From Streptomyces sp. NBC_01314 (GTDB lineage: Bacteria > Actinomycetota > Actinomycetes > Streptomycetales > Streptomycetaceae): DNA of 64,000 bases. Numbering within the stretch: the first letter of the stretch is position 1; every line of letters begins with the position of its first letter. The notes under the pieces were generated by a model. The model did no database searches. It was not told the origin of the DNA and was given only the letters and a program-made list of their open reading frames with translations. The position numbers and the translations under genes were made by a program. Below, one piece after another: positions 51,114-59,761 of the stretch. The stretch is taken from positions 1,922,001 to 1,986,000 of the forward strand of contig NZ_CP108394.1 of assembly GCF_041435215.1 (NCBI RefSeq), given 5' to 3'.

Positions 51114-51653
51114 TCAGACACCCAGAAGAGGGGCGTCGAGTTCGCCCGCGTGGTACTGACCCACCGCGGCCACGAGTTCCTCGACGGACAGTTGCCCGTT
51201 ACCGTCCGCGTCCACCTTGCGGAACGCCTCGTCCGCGTCGATCCGGTTGTCACCGATGGCACCGAGCCACGTCCGGAACTCTTGCGGATTGACCTGCCCG
51301 TCGCCGTCGACGTCGCACAGGTCGACCATCGCGCGGATGCTCGGGCGGAGCATGGTGCCGAAGCCGGCCGCGCCGGCGCTCAGCATCTGGGTGTCGGCGA
51401 TCTCGATGAACTGTTCCAACGACAGGGTCTGATCGGCGGCGATGCCGGCCTCTCGCGTCATGTGGTCCCACATGTGCGGGTACTCGTGCAGCAACGCCCG
51501 GGCCTTGGGAGAGTCCTCCGACTCGCCGAAAGCGCGGACGATACGCCGGGCCTCCTCCTCCAGGTCATGGCGCCCGATACGTCCGTCCTCGTCGGTGTCG
51601 TAGAGCTCGAAACGCTGCCGGAGACGCTCGACCTGCGCTGTCTTGTTGGACAT
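51114..51653 (-). CDS. EF-hand calcium-binding protein, calerythrin-like (2)
   Basis: 179 residues from the ATG at 51653 after GAGGAG. Loops at 19-30 (DTDEDGRIGRHD), 114-125 (DVDGDGQVNPQE) and 148-159 (DADGNGQLSVEE) are canonical; the second hand is degenerate. It is a clear paralogue of the 49.8 kb protein, with the same hand pattern throughout and the shared C-terminal YHAGEL/YHSGEL. Duplication of a calcium-binding gene around a membrane-protein gene is unusual. It diverges from the Gfo/Idh operon with a 0.6-kb control region between them. Confidence 0.92.
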   Translation of the reverse strand: MSNKTAQVERLRQRFELYDTDEDGRIGRHDLEEEARRIVRAFGESEDSPKARALLHEYPHMWDHMTREAGIAADQTLSLEQFIEIADTQMLSAGAAGFGTMLRPSIRAMVDLCDVDGDGQVNPQEFRTWLGAIGDNRIDADEAFRKVDADGNGQLSVEELVAAVGQYHAGELDAPLLGV

Positions 51654-52269
51654 CTCACTCCTCGTTCTCGAAAGGGCTGCGGAGAAAACCGGCCGCCTCG
51701 CGCCGAAACCTTGGAGATCGAAGGATCTCCTTTCCAGAATTCCAGAGGAATCAAAAATCCCGAGGGGATGACCAAGTAATCGACCGCACCATGCAGGGCA
51801 AAACCGCATGCCCTGTGCAAGATACATGAGTACTAGCAATCTTCGCCGCCTGTCAACGGGGGTACGTAACCGGCAGGCCGCAGAAACATTTCCTCGGATT
51901 CTCGACCAACTCTTGATGGCCGATTGTCTTCGCCCGCAGGTTCGACCGAGTGGACGGGTGGGGCTCATGAGAGTCTGCCCACCGAGCCGGACGGACCGCA
52001 CAGTCACCGTGGACGTGATTTTCGAGCCATCTCCTCACCAGTCGGCGAGTGCGGTGAATAAATACGTGGAAGGTCGCCAATAGATACGGTGCGACGAACC
52101 CGCGCTCATGCAACCGACGCCTCGCTCGAAAAAATTCCGCGAAGTGCGTCGTGCGCGTTTCAGGGGAAGAAGAGATGGGCATGCCGAACATTTTCATACT
52201 AATTCGCCGACCTGCTCCCGGAAAAACTCGAGCCGACGCTACGAACCAGTCGAAGAGGTGGGTCGAGGA
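51654..52269. promoter_or_regulatory. divergent control region between EF-hand 2 and the rightward sugar operon
   Basis: About 615 nt, AT-richer than its neighbours and without a convincing gene. GGAGATC (51713-51719) and GATCTCC (51724-51730) form a small GAAG-loop hairpin in the EF-hand 2 leader. The region presumably contains promoters for both directions. Confidence 0.45.
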
Positions 52270-53316
52270 GTGCTGCGTACGTTGATCGTCGGCCTGGGCC
52301 GCGCGGGCCTGGGACTGCATGTGCCGGTGCTGAGGCGTACGCGTGCCACAGCCGTGGACACGTTCGCCGATCACCCGATCGTGGGGGTGGACCCCGAACA
52401 TTCCTCGCTTGACCGGCAGCGGGAAGACCTCCTGATCGTCGATTCCCTGCGTCGAGCACGCGAACTCCTCGACCCGGCGCATACGGTCGTCCACCTGTGC
52501 ACCCCGCCCGCCGTACGCGCCGAGGTGCTCCGCGAGGTCGCCGAGCTCGGCTTCCGGCGGATCCTCCTGGAGAAACCGCTGGCCGGTGACCGGGGCGCGC
52601 TCCAGACCGTCCTGCATCTCGCGCGGGCGCACGAGCTGCGACTGTCAGTGGTGGCACCCTGGCTGCACAGCGCGCTGACGCAGTGTCTCGTCCAGATCGT
52701 GGCCGACGGGAGCCTCGGCGCGGTCCGCTCCGTGTCCGTCACCCAGCACAAGCCCCGGTTCCGGCGCTCTCTCGGCAGCAGCAGCCACACCTCCGCCTTC
52801 GACGTGGAGGCACCGCATGCGGTGGGCGTCCTCCTGCGCCTCCTGGGGGACGCCCAGGTATGCGGCGCCGCCTGCGCCGACCTGCAGGTGGCGGAGGTGA
52901 CAGTGCCCCGCATGGGCGGTATGCGCCTGGAACTGCTGCACGACGGCGGGGCCCGGAGCGAGGTGGTGTCCGACCTGTCCTCGCCGGTACGTCAGCGGCG
53001 AATCGTGCTCGACATGGCGGGCGGCAGTGTCGTCGGACACTACGCGGTCGGCCAGAACGACGACTTCGCTCAGCTGGAGATCACCCGCGATGGCAGCACC
53101 GTGCGTGAGGTCCTTCGTGACGACTCCCTCACCTCCTGTCTGACCCGTGCCTACCGCCGCTTCGTCGATGACGCCGACACCGACGACCTCGACCTGCACG
53201 TACGGACGGTCCAGTTGCTCGACGAAGCGAAGCGGCTGGCGGCAGACGGGCACGAGGTCGTGCCGCCGCACGACGGCCGGACGGCTCGCAAGGAGGCGAC
53301 CATCCATGGGAGTTGA
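52270..53316 (+). CDS. Gfo/Idh/MocA-family oxidoreductase (1)
   Basis: 348 residues from the GTG at 52270. NAD(P)-binding VGLGRAGLGLH (7-17) is followed by VHLCTPPAV and ILLEKPLAGD, whose Glu-Lys-Pro carries the catalytic lysine of the family. The C-terminal alpha/beta domain is present (QHKPRFRRSL, DVEAPHAVGVLLRLLG). Enzymes of this family oxidise or reduce a ring hydroxyl/ketone of sugars, nucleotide sugars or inositols. It is the first gene of the rightward six-gene operon and overlaps the isomerase-like gene by 11 nt. Confidence 0.87.
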   Translation: MLRTLIVGLGRAGLGLHVPVLRRTRATAVDTFADHPIVGVDPEHSSLDRQREDLLIVDSLRRARELLDPAHTVVHLCTPPAVRAEVLREVAELGFRRILLEKPLAGDRGALQTVLHLARAHELRLSVVAPWLHSALTQCLVQIVADGSLGAVRSVSVTQHKPRFRRSLGSSSHTSAFDVEAPHAVGVLLRLLGDAQVCGAACADLQVAEVTVPRMGGMRLELLHDGGARSEVVSDLSSPVRQRRIVLDMAGGSVVGHYAVGQNDDFAQLEITRDGSTVREVLRDDSLTSCLTRAYRRFVDDADTDDLDLHVRTVQLLDEAKRLAADGHEVVPPHDGRTARKEATIHGS

Positions 53317-54271
53317 CTCCCCCTTCGGATCAGACCCTCTGCACCCCCCGTACGGCGTGCCCGAGGACGACCCCGTCGGGCGGGCGGCTCCCGGCGTCCG
53401 TTTCGCGGGAATCGGGGACGAGGCCGCGGTGGATCTCGCCGGGCAACTGGATGCCCTGCATCAACTCCGCTGGAAAACAATCGAGTTGCGTAACGTCGAC
53501 GGCGTCGCGGTCGCCGACCTGGACGACCGGGCCTTCGCCGCCCTGACCGAGCGGATCGCGGCAGCGTGCCTCGATGTCGTCTGCGTCGATTCCCGGATCG
53601 CCAACTGGAGCCGCCCGATCACCGGCCGCTTCGAGGACGACGTGGCGGAGCTACGGGTGCTGGCCTCGCGTTGCGCCACCCTGGGCACTCGGTATGTCCG
53701 GGTGATGTCCTACCCCAACGCCGGCCTGGACGAGGAGAAGTGGGGCAGGCAGGTGCTGGACCGGATGGCTCTCCTGGTCCGCCAGGCCGAGCAGTACGGG
53801 CTGGTGCTGCTGCACGAGAACTGCAGCGGCTGGGCCGGAACCCGGGCCGACCGGATGTTGGACCTCCTCGACCGCGCCGACAGCCCCGCGCTGCGGCTGC
53901 TGTTCGACATCGGCAACGGCGTCCCCCACGGCTACGACACCCGCGCGCTGCTGGGCACCGTCATCGACCATGTCGCTCACGTACACGTCAAGGACGCCCG
54001 CACCGGACCGGACGGCCATGTCACCTACACGCTGCCCGGGGAGGGGCAGTCCGAGGTGTCCGCCTGCCTGCGGGCCCTCCTCGACCACGGCTACACCGGG
54101 GCCCTGTCGATCGAACCGCACACCCACCTGCGGCCGCACCAGGATCACGACACCACGGGTACCGACAGTGTGGCGGCGTTCGTCAGTTACGGCCGGTCCC
54201 TGGAGCGCCTCGTGCGGCAGGAAATCGTGGCTGCCCGCACCTCCGCCGCCGGTGGGGTGCCGCATGCCTGA
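53306..54271 (+). CDS. sugar phosphate isomerase/epimerase-like TIM-barrel protein
   Basis: 321 residues from the ATG at 53306, 9 nt after AGGAGG. AP-endonuclease-2-type TIM barrel: metal-binding Glu in LLHENCSGW, Asp/His in LFDIGNG and VHVKDA, and Glu in ALSIEPHTH. This family includes xylose-isomerase-like epimerases, inosose dehydratase IolE and 3-keto-glycoside lyases. Between two Gfo/Idh dehydrogenase genes, the keto-sugar or inosose substrates of IolE-like enzymes are the most plausible. The start lies inside the preceding gene; the end overlaps the M20 hydrolase start by 8 nt. Confidence 0.85.
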   Translation: MGVDSPFGSDPLHPPYGVPEDDPVGRAAPGVRFAGIGDEAAVDLAGQLDALHQLRWKTIELRNVDGVAVADLDDRAFAALTERIAAACLDVVCVDSRIANWSRPITGRFEDDVAELRVLASRCATLGTRYVRVMSYPNAGLDEEKWGRQVLDRMALLVRQAEQYGLVLLHENCSGWAGTRADRMLDLLDRADSPALRLLFDIGNGVPHGYDTRALLGTVIDHVAHVHVKDARTGPDGHVTYTLPGEGQSEVSACLRALLDHGYTGALSIEPHTHLRPHQDHDTTGTDSVAAFVSYGRSLERLVRQEIVAARTSAAGGVPHA

Positions 54272-55706
54272 CCTCCCGACCCGGCTGCCTCCCCCACCCG
54301 ACTCCGCTGCCGCTCCCCTGCTGCGTCCCGCACGGCTGACGCCAGCCGACCACGACCTGCTGCTCGACCTCCTCGACACCCCCACAGCCGGTCCGCTGGA
54401 GTCGGACGGTGACGGCCCCACCGCTCGCCTGTGGGAGGCCGGACGGACCTATGCCACGGCTGCCGCGGCGGTCGGTCTGAGGGTGCTGCGTCACGCCCCG
54501 GCGAAACCAGAGGTGCTGCGCCGGGACGACGTACCCCTGATGGTTCGGGAGGCGGCGAAGGACGAGACGTTCCTGGCCCGGCAGCCCAACCTGGTGCTGC
54601 GCCTCGGGCCGGAACTCCCGCGGCAGGACACGGTGATGTTCAACGTCCACCTGGACACGGTGGCCGGGTGGTGGCCGGCCCGTTTCGACGGACGGCGCTT
54701 CACCGGGCGCGGGGCGATCGACGCCAAGGGCCCCGCCGTCGCATTGCTCGCCGGCATTCGGGCAGCCCGCGCGGCCGAACCGGCCCTGGGCAGCCGGATC
54801 GGCGTGCTCATCCAGGCGGTCGCGGGCGAGGAAGGCGGCGCCATGGGTACGTTCGGTACCCGGCCGCTGGTGGAGGAGGGGTTCACGGGCGGGCTGAACC
54901 TGTTCTGTGAGCCCACCGGGCACCGGTTCCTGCCCCGTTCCACGGCGTCCATGACTGCCTGCGTAAGCGTTCGGGGTGAGGACGCGGTGGACGACCGCCC
55001 CGAGGCCGGGCACAACGCGACCGTGCTGCTGGGGCACATCGGCCACTACCTGGCCCGCGCCCTGCCACCGCGAATCGGCGACGGCAAAGTGTGCGTGGCA
55101 GGCCTGCACACCGGCGAACGGCACAACCGGGTCTACGGCACCGGCCGACTGCTGCTCAACGTCTCCTACGGCTCCCGGCAGACCGGCCGAGCCGCCGAAC
55201 GCGTGCTGGGGCAGGCGTTGCGTAAGGCGCTCGCCGACTTCTCCGCCGGGGCCGCCGGCACCCGTGACCTGGCCAGGACGGCCGCTGACGCGACACGGAT
55301 CACGTCTTTGCACTGGTACAAGCGGGGCCTGCCCGCACTGGACGGCCGGGGTCGCGCGCCGTGGGCCGAGGAACTGCTGGAACGACGCGCGGGCCTGGTG
55401 CGCTGGCCCGACGAAGAGCCGGCCTTCACCTGCGACGCCATCTGGATGGACGGCGTCCCCGACAGCTACACCGCGGTCTTCGGCCCCGGCGACCTGCACA
55501 CCAACCACGCGCACGCCGACGGCGAATACGCCGACCTGGACGACTTGGACCGGTACGCCGACGACATCGCCCGCGTACTCGTCGCACGCGTCCGCCACCC
55601 GCCGCACGACGGCGAAGCCACCCACGACGACGGCGCCGCCGAAGCACCTCACGCTCACTCAGCGGTCGCGCCCGGCGCGGCCACGGACAGGATCTCTCCC
55701 CGATGA
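54264..55706 (+). CDS. M20-family metallohydrolase (ArgE/DapE-like)
   Basis: 480 residues from the ATG at 54264. Zinc ligands are in order: NVHLDTVAGWW (His129, catalytic Asp131), GAIDAKGPAV (bridging Asp near 153), VAGEEGGAMGT (catalytic Glu and ligand Glu near 190), an Asp/Glu-rich CEPTG segment, and a C-terminal HTNHAHADGEY. It cleaves an amide: N-acyl removal from an amino acid or amino sugar is the usual chemistry. In an operon with aminotransferases nearby it may remove an N-acyl protecting group late in biosynthesis. The C-terminal His/Asp-rich tail is unusual. Confidence 0.85.
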   Translation: MPDLPTRLPPPPDSAAAPLLRPARLTPADHDLLLDLLDTPTAGPLESDGDGPTARLWEAGRTYATAAAAVGLRVLRHAPAKPEVLRRDDVPLMVREAAKDETFLARQPNLVLRLGPELPRQDTVMFNVHLDTVAGWWPARFDGRRFTGRGAIDAKGPAVALLAGIRAARAAEPALGSRIGVLIQAVAGEEGGAMGTFGTRPLVEEGFTGGLNLFCEPTGHRFLPRSTASMTACVSVRGEDAVDDRPEAGHNATVLLGHIGHYLARALPPRIGDGKVCVAGLHTGERHNRVYGTGRLLLNVSYGSRQTGRAAERVLGQALRKALADFSAGAAGTRDLARTAADATRITSLHWYKRGLPALDGRGRAPWAEELLERRAGLVRWPDEEPAFTCDAIWMDGVPDSYTAVFGPGDLHTNHAHADGEYADLDDLDRYADDIARVLVARVRHPPHDGEATHDDGAAEAPHAHSAVAPGAATDRISPR

Positions 55707-56920
55707 CCTCGCCGACTTCCCCGACAACTGCAACTGCAACTACCACTGCCACGAGGGCTGTGCCGATCCTTTCCGACCCATGCCTCGTACCACCCCGGCC
55801 CCCCGGCAACTCCGGGGTGCGGGTGCCGTACCGGGAACTCGTCGCCTTCGTGGCCGATGTCTTCGGTGCCAGGGGCATCCCGGAGGAGCGCGCAGGAGCG
55901 GCTGCCGAGGCGCTGTGCCACGGCGACCTGACGGGTTTCACCAGTCACGGCATCACCAATCTCACCCGCCTCTACCTGCCGCTGCTCGACACGGGCCGGT
56001 GCGACCCGCGGGCCGAGCCGCGGATCGTCGCCGACCACGGGGCCTCGGTTCTTCTCGACGCTCGCCGGGCGCTCGGGCTGTGGGCGGCCGCCGAGGCGAT
56101 GGACCTCGCGGTCGAGCGCGCCCGCCGGTACGGGGTCGGTATGGTCTCGGTGCGTGGCGCCACACACTTCGGCTGCGCGGGTCACCACGCCCTGCGCGCG
56201 GTCCAGCACCACATGGTGGGCCTGGTCACCGCCAACTGCGGCCGACAGCAGATCGTCCGCCCCGTCGGCGGACGGGCCCCCATGCTCGGCACCAACCCCC
56301 TCGCGCTGGCCGCCCCGGCCGGTGATCGGCCGCCCTTCGTCCTGGACATGGCCACCACCGTGGCCCCCACCGGCAGAGTCCGGGCCGCGGCACGCGCAGG
56401 GCAGAGCGTGCCCGCGGGCTGGCTGCGGGACGACGACGGCACGCCGGTCACCGACCCGGCGGCCTTCGACCGCGGCCAGGCGCACCTGAGCTGGCTCGGC
56501 GGTGACCCCGACGCCGGTGTCTACAAGGGCTATGGCCTGGGCCTGCTGGTGGAGGTGCTGTCCGCACTCGTCCCCGGAGCCGGACTCGGCCCGCACGAGA
56601 AGACGGCTGAGCCCGTCGGCCCCGACGACGACATCGGCTGCCTCATGCTGGCCATCGCCCCTGGGCGGCTCCGGCCCGAGGCGGAGTTCCTCACCGATGC
56701 GGCCGGCCTGTTCGGCGCCCTCCTCGGCTGCCCGCCGATCCGGGCGGACGAGCCGGTGTGTTACCCCGGCTGGCCCGAGGACGCCCGCTGTCGCGACCGA
56801 CGCGCCCACGGCGTGCCGCTCGCGGCGGCCCTGCACCAGGAGATGCTCGACCTGGCCCGGAACAGCAGCCTCCGCTTCCCGGCACCGGCGGAACCCACCG
56901 AGGAGGGAAGCCCGGCATGA
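55703..56920 (+). CDS. Ldh_2-family (malate/L-lactate dehydrogenase-type) oxidoreductase
   Basis: 405 residues from the ATG at 55703, ATGA-overlapped with the M20 gene. After a Thr/Ala-rich N-terminal extension of about 40 residues, the YlbC/ComC-type fold shows HGDLTGFTSHGITNL with the catalytic His, GATHFGCAGHHAL and NPLALAAPAG. The family is unrelated to classical LDH/MDH and includes NAD(P)-dependent 2-oxo-acid, ureidoglycolate, diketogulonate and imine (delta1-piperideine-2-carboxylate) reductases. Here it may reduce an oxo acid or cyclic imine formed from the M20 product. The substrate is unknown. Confidence 0.85.
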   Translation: MTSPTSPTTATATTTATRAVPILSDPCLVPPRPPGNSGVRVPYRELVAFVADVFGARGIPEERAGAAAEALCHGDLTGFTSHGITNLTRLYLPLLDTGRCDPRAEPRIVADHGASVLLDARRALGLWAAAEAMDLAVERARRYGVGMVSVRGATHFGCAGHHALRAVQHHMVGLVTANCGRQQIVRPVGGRAPMLGTNPLALAAPAGDRPPFVLDMATTVAPTGRVRAAARAGQSVPAGWLRDDDGTPVTDPAAFDRGQAHLSWLGGDPDAGVYKGYGLGLLVEVLSALVPGAGLGPHEKTAEPVGPDDDIGCLMLAIAPGRLRPEAEFLTDAAGLFGALLGCPPIRADEPVCYPGWPEDARCRDRRAHGVPLAAALHQEMLDLARNSSLRFPAPAEPTEEGSPA

Positions 56921-57864
56921 CCGTCCCCCGCGTCGGCCTCATCGGCCTCGGCGTCATCTCCCGCTTCTACCTGGCCGCGTTCGAACGCGAGGCGTGCGCG
57001 CGGCTGGTGGCCGTATGCGACCCCGACGAGGACCGGCTCGCCACCGCACCACCGCAGGTGTCGCGCTACCGCGACCACCGCGAGCTGCTGCGGGCGGCGA
57101 ACCTGGACGCTGTGGTGGTCAACGTGCCCAACGACCTGCACTACCCGGTGTGCAGGGATGCGCTGGAGGCCGGACGCGCGGTGTGCGTGGAGAAGCCGCT
57201 CGCCACGAAGCCGTCCGATGCCCACCACCTCCTGCGACTCGCCCAGCACAGCGGCACCATGCTGTTCACCTCTTTTCACCGCCGCTACAACAGGGAGGTG
57301 AACGCCCTCCGCGACCGCATCGCCTCCGCCGCGCCGATCACTTCGCTGACAGTGCGCTACGAGGAGACGATCGAGGAACACGCCGGACAGGACCGCTGGT
57401 ATCTCGACCCGGAACGCTGTGGAGGCGGCTGTGTCGCCGACAACGGGCCCAACGCGTTCGATCTGGTCCGCCTGTTCCTCGGCGACGTCCAGGTGGCCGA
57501 CGCCGCCGTGCACCGCGATGCGCACGGCGTCGACCGGCAGGCGCAGGTGCTGCTGGATGCCCCGTCCGGCGCGGCGGCAGGGGTCGTGCTCGACTGGTCC
57601 TGTCCCGGTGAGCGCAAAACGGTTGAGGTGCGACTCGCCGACGGGACCGTGGACCGTGCCGACATGCTCGCGGGCCATCCGGAGTTCAAAGGGTCCCTCT
57701 GGCACGAGTACGTGGGCGTGCTGCGGGACTTCACCGACATCCTGGCCGGCCGCCGCCCGAACGATCCCGGCGGCCTGGCCGCCCTGGAGCTGGTGACCGC
57801 CACGTACGCGCGTGAACGCGCCGACCGACCCCGTCGTCCCCGACAGGAGGCCCCCCGGACATGA
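56917..57864 (+). CDS. Gfo/Idh/MocA-family oxidoreductase (2)
   Basis: 315 residues from the ATG at 56917, overlapping the Ldh_2 stop by 4 nt. VGLIGLGVISRFYL (6-19) is the NAD(P) motif; VNVPNDLHYPV and CVEKPLATKP follow, with the catalytic Lys. FHRRYNREV and DNGPNAFDLVRLFLGDV belong to the substrate domain. It is clearly distinct from the first copy, so the operon has two ring-dehydrogenation/reduction activities, a pattern seen where a hydroxyl is oxidised, modified or aminated, and another position is then reduced. Confidence 0.88.
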   Translation: MTVPRVGLIGLGVISRFYLAAFEREACARLVAVCDPDEDRLATAPPQVSRYRDHRELLRAANLDAVVVNVPNDLHYPVCRDALEAGRAVCVEKPLATKPSDAHHLLRLAQHSGTMLFTSFHRRYNREVNALRDRIASAAPITSLTVRYEETIEEHAGQDRWYLDPERCGGGCVADNGPNAFDLVRLFLGDVQVADAAVHRDAHGVDRQAQVLLDAPSGAAAGVVLDWSCPGERKTVEVRLADGTVDRADMLAGHPEFKGSLWHEYVGVLRDFTDILAGRRPNDPGGLAALELVTATYARERADRPRRPRQEAPRT

Positions 57865-58361
57865 CACCAGGAGAGGACGGGGCCAAACGCGCCGTACACG
57901 GGCAGTTGGTGAAGGTGCTCACCCACCGGCGTGATGACCGGGGCATGGCGCTGGAGGAGTTCGCGAGCCGGTGTGTCCGCCGTGGTGAGGTGCATGAGCT
58001 GGTGACCACCGACCAGACGGAGACCACTGCCGGCGCCCGGATCGACCGGGTCGGCTTTCTGGGTTTCGTGGAGATCGGATGCGCCGGGGTGATCGACCGA
58101 GGCGATGCGGTCTGGACGAACGGCGACCGGGTGGGGACGGTTCTGGGATTCGACGCCTGTCACTTCCCGAACCACTACAACATCCTCATCTCGGTGCCCG
58201 AACCGCTCACCGGCCCGCAGCTCGGTCTCGCACCCGAGATGGAGGTTCGGTTCGAGCAGCGGGCGGGAGTGCCACGTCCGCCCCGCGGCCCTGGTCCACC
58301 GTCCACTGACGACCGACAGCCCGATGCCCGATGCCCGATCACCAGGAGCGCCCGCCCATGA
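57861..58361 (+). CDS. uncharacterised protein, last gene of the rightward operon
   Basis: 166 residues from the ATG at 57861, overlapping the previous stop by 4 nt. It contains no catalytic motif I can name. Segments that look structured and conserved are KRAVHGQLVKVL, EEFASRCVRRGEVHELVTTD, GARIDRVGFLGFVE and GTVLGFDACHFPNHYNILI. The Pro-rich last 35 residues look disordered. A beta-rich fold with Cys and His near FDACHFPNHY could bind a ligand or metal, but this is a guess. Tight coupling to the Gfo/Idh gene argues for a role in the same pathway. Confidence 0.75.
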   Translation: MTPGEDGAKRAVHGQLVKVLTHRRDDRGMALEEFASRCVRRGEVHELVTTDQTETTAGARIDRVGFLGFVEIGCAGVIDRGDAVWTNGDRVGTVLGFDACHFPNHYNILISVPEPLTGPQLGLAPEMEVRFEQRAGVPRPPRGPGPPSTDDRQPDARCPITRSARP

Positions 58362-58690
58362 ATCCTCGTCTCAACTGTGCCGCGTAGCGGCACAGCAACG
58401 GACGGGAAGGCCAGAATCCTCGGGCTTCAGCCCGAGGAGCAAGTCAAAGCCCGTCTCGGCCACAGCCGATGCCTGGACGGTCTGTCCGAGGTGACTCTCA
58501 CCGCTCCATCACGCGCGGCGTCGCGATCTCGCTGCTCGGGCCCGTCGGGCAGCTGGTCGATCTCCCCGCGAGCGTGCCTGATCTCCTGTAGGCGTGTGGT
58601 TCGTTCGATCCGCGCCGCCTCGTACTGGTTCGCGTCCGCTCGGGGGCGTTCGCATACGCGGCCGGACAGCGAGCCGGAGCCACGGGGGTG
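58362..58690. other. intergenic gap after the sugar operon
   Basis: Contains the IS605-like hairpin (58414-58439). Beyond 58445 I see no gene of known family, only frames without recognisable motifs. Confidence 0.45.
58414..58439. repeat. IS200/IS605-end-like hairpin, copy 2
   Basis: GAATCCTCGGGCT-TC-AGCCCGAGGAGC: a perfect 9-bp stem (58418-58426 with 58429-58437) in the same GAATCC...CTTCAGC...GGAG frame as copy 1 at 44718. It lies 50 nt past the stop of the rightward operon and can act as its terminator. No transposase is near. Confidence 0.5.
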
Positions 58691-59761
58691 TCAGGGCAGG
58701 AGGATCACTTTGCCGGTCTGTCGATGGCTTTCCAGGTAGGTGTGGGCCTCGGCCGCCTCTGCCAGGGGGTAGGCCCGGTCGATGATCGGGTTGATCTTTC
58801 CGTCTGCCAGCAGTTCGAGGCACATTTGCTGGTCGCGCAGGGTCGCGCCGCGCACGCTGGCGATCCTCACCTGTCCGCCGATGAGCGCGAGCGCGTCCAG
58901 TTCGAGGCGGGATCCCTGGTCGGTCGGTGTGCCCAGGACGATGACCGTGCCGCCGAGCCGTATGCAGGAAAGGGAGAGCTGGAAGAAGTCGTTGCCGCCG
59001 ACACAGTCCCAGACGGCGTCGGCGCCCAGACCGTGCGTCAGCTCCCTGACCTGTCCCGGCAGTCGGGGATCGGTGGAGTGCAGGATGTGGTCGTAGCCGA
59101 GCTTCCTGAGCGCTTCGTCGCGGTCCGGCTTGGTGGTGGTGCCGATGACGGTGGCTCCGCTCAGCTTCGCCAGTTGTGCGCAGGCGATCGCCATCCCGCC
59201 GCTGGCGCCGGTGATGACCACCGTGTCGCCGGGACCGACGGGTGCTTGCCGCGCACAGTTGAGCGGGGTGGTGTAGGTCCACATGGTGGCTGCGGCCGTC
59301 TCGAAGTCGACGCCGTCGGGGATGGGCAGGATCGCGTCCTGGCGACGCACGACGTACTGGGCGTATCCGCCGAAGACCTGGTGCCCGGGGTAGGCGGTGG
59401 CGATGCACAGGTTTTCGAGCCCGCGTACGCACAGGGCGCAGTTACGGCACGGCGGGTGCGGAAGCTGCACCGCCCTGTCGCCGGGCTGCCACCTGGTGAC
59501 GTTCTCGCCGGTGGCGACGACTTCACCGGCCGCGTCCCGGCCGAGCTGGAACGGCAGAGGCCACGCGGGCCGTCCCGGGAGAGGCTGCGGCAGGTTGCCC
59601 GAGCGGTACCGGAGATCCCAGCTGTTGACGGCCGTGGCGTGCACGCGCATCAAGACGTCGTCGGGGCCGACCTCGGGAATCGGCGCTTCGATGTACTTGA
59701 GCACCTCGGGCCCGCCATGTTCGAACAGGCGGACCGCCATCATGGTCTGTTCCACTTTCAC
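58691..59761 (-). CDS. zinc-containing MDR-family alcohol dehydrogenase / quinone oxidoreductase-like
   Basis: 356 residues from the GTG at 59761; the ATG at 59743 is an alternative with a better-placed GTGGA site. GroES-like N-terminus with GRDAAGEV, structural zinc Cys cluster PPCRNCALCVRGLENLC, and cofactor motif VVITGASGGMAIACAQL (about 177-193). The cofactor is probably NADP. The presence of the structural-zinc loop separates it from simple quinone reductases. It is isolated, leftward, with no obvious operon partner, and may be a general detoxification or tailoring dehydrogenase. Confidence 0.87.
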   Translation of the reverse strand: MKVEQTMMAVRLFEHGGPEVLKYIEAPIPEVGPDDVLMRVHATAVNSWDLRYRSGNLPQPLPGRPAWPLPFQLGRDAAGEVVATGENVTRWQPGDRAVQLPHPPCRNCALCVRGLENLCIATAYPGHQVFGGYAQYVVRRQDAILPIPDGVDFETAAATMWTYTTPLNCARQAPVGPGDTVVITGASGGMAIACAQLAKLSGATVIGTTTKPDRDEALRKLGYDHILHSTDPRLPGQVRELTHGLGADAVWDCVGGNDFFQLSLSCIRLGGTVIVLGTPTDQGSRLELDALALIGGQVRIASVRGATLRDQQMCLELLADGKINPIIDRAYPLAEAAEAHTYLESHRQTGKVILLP

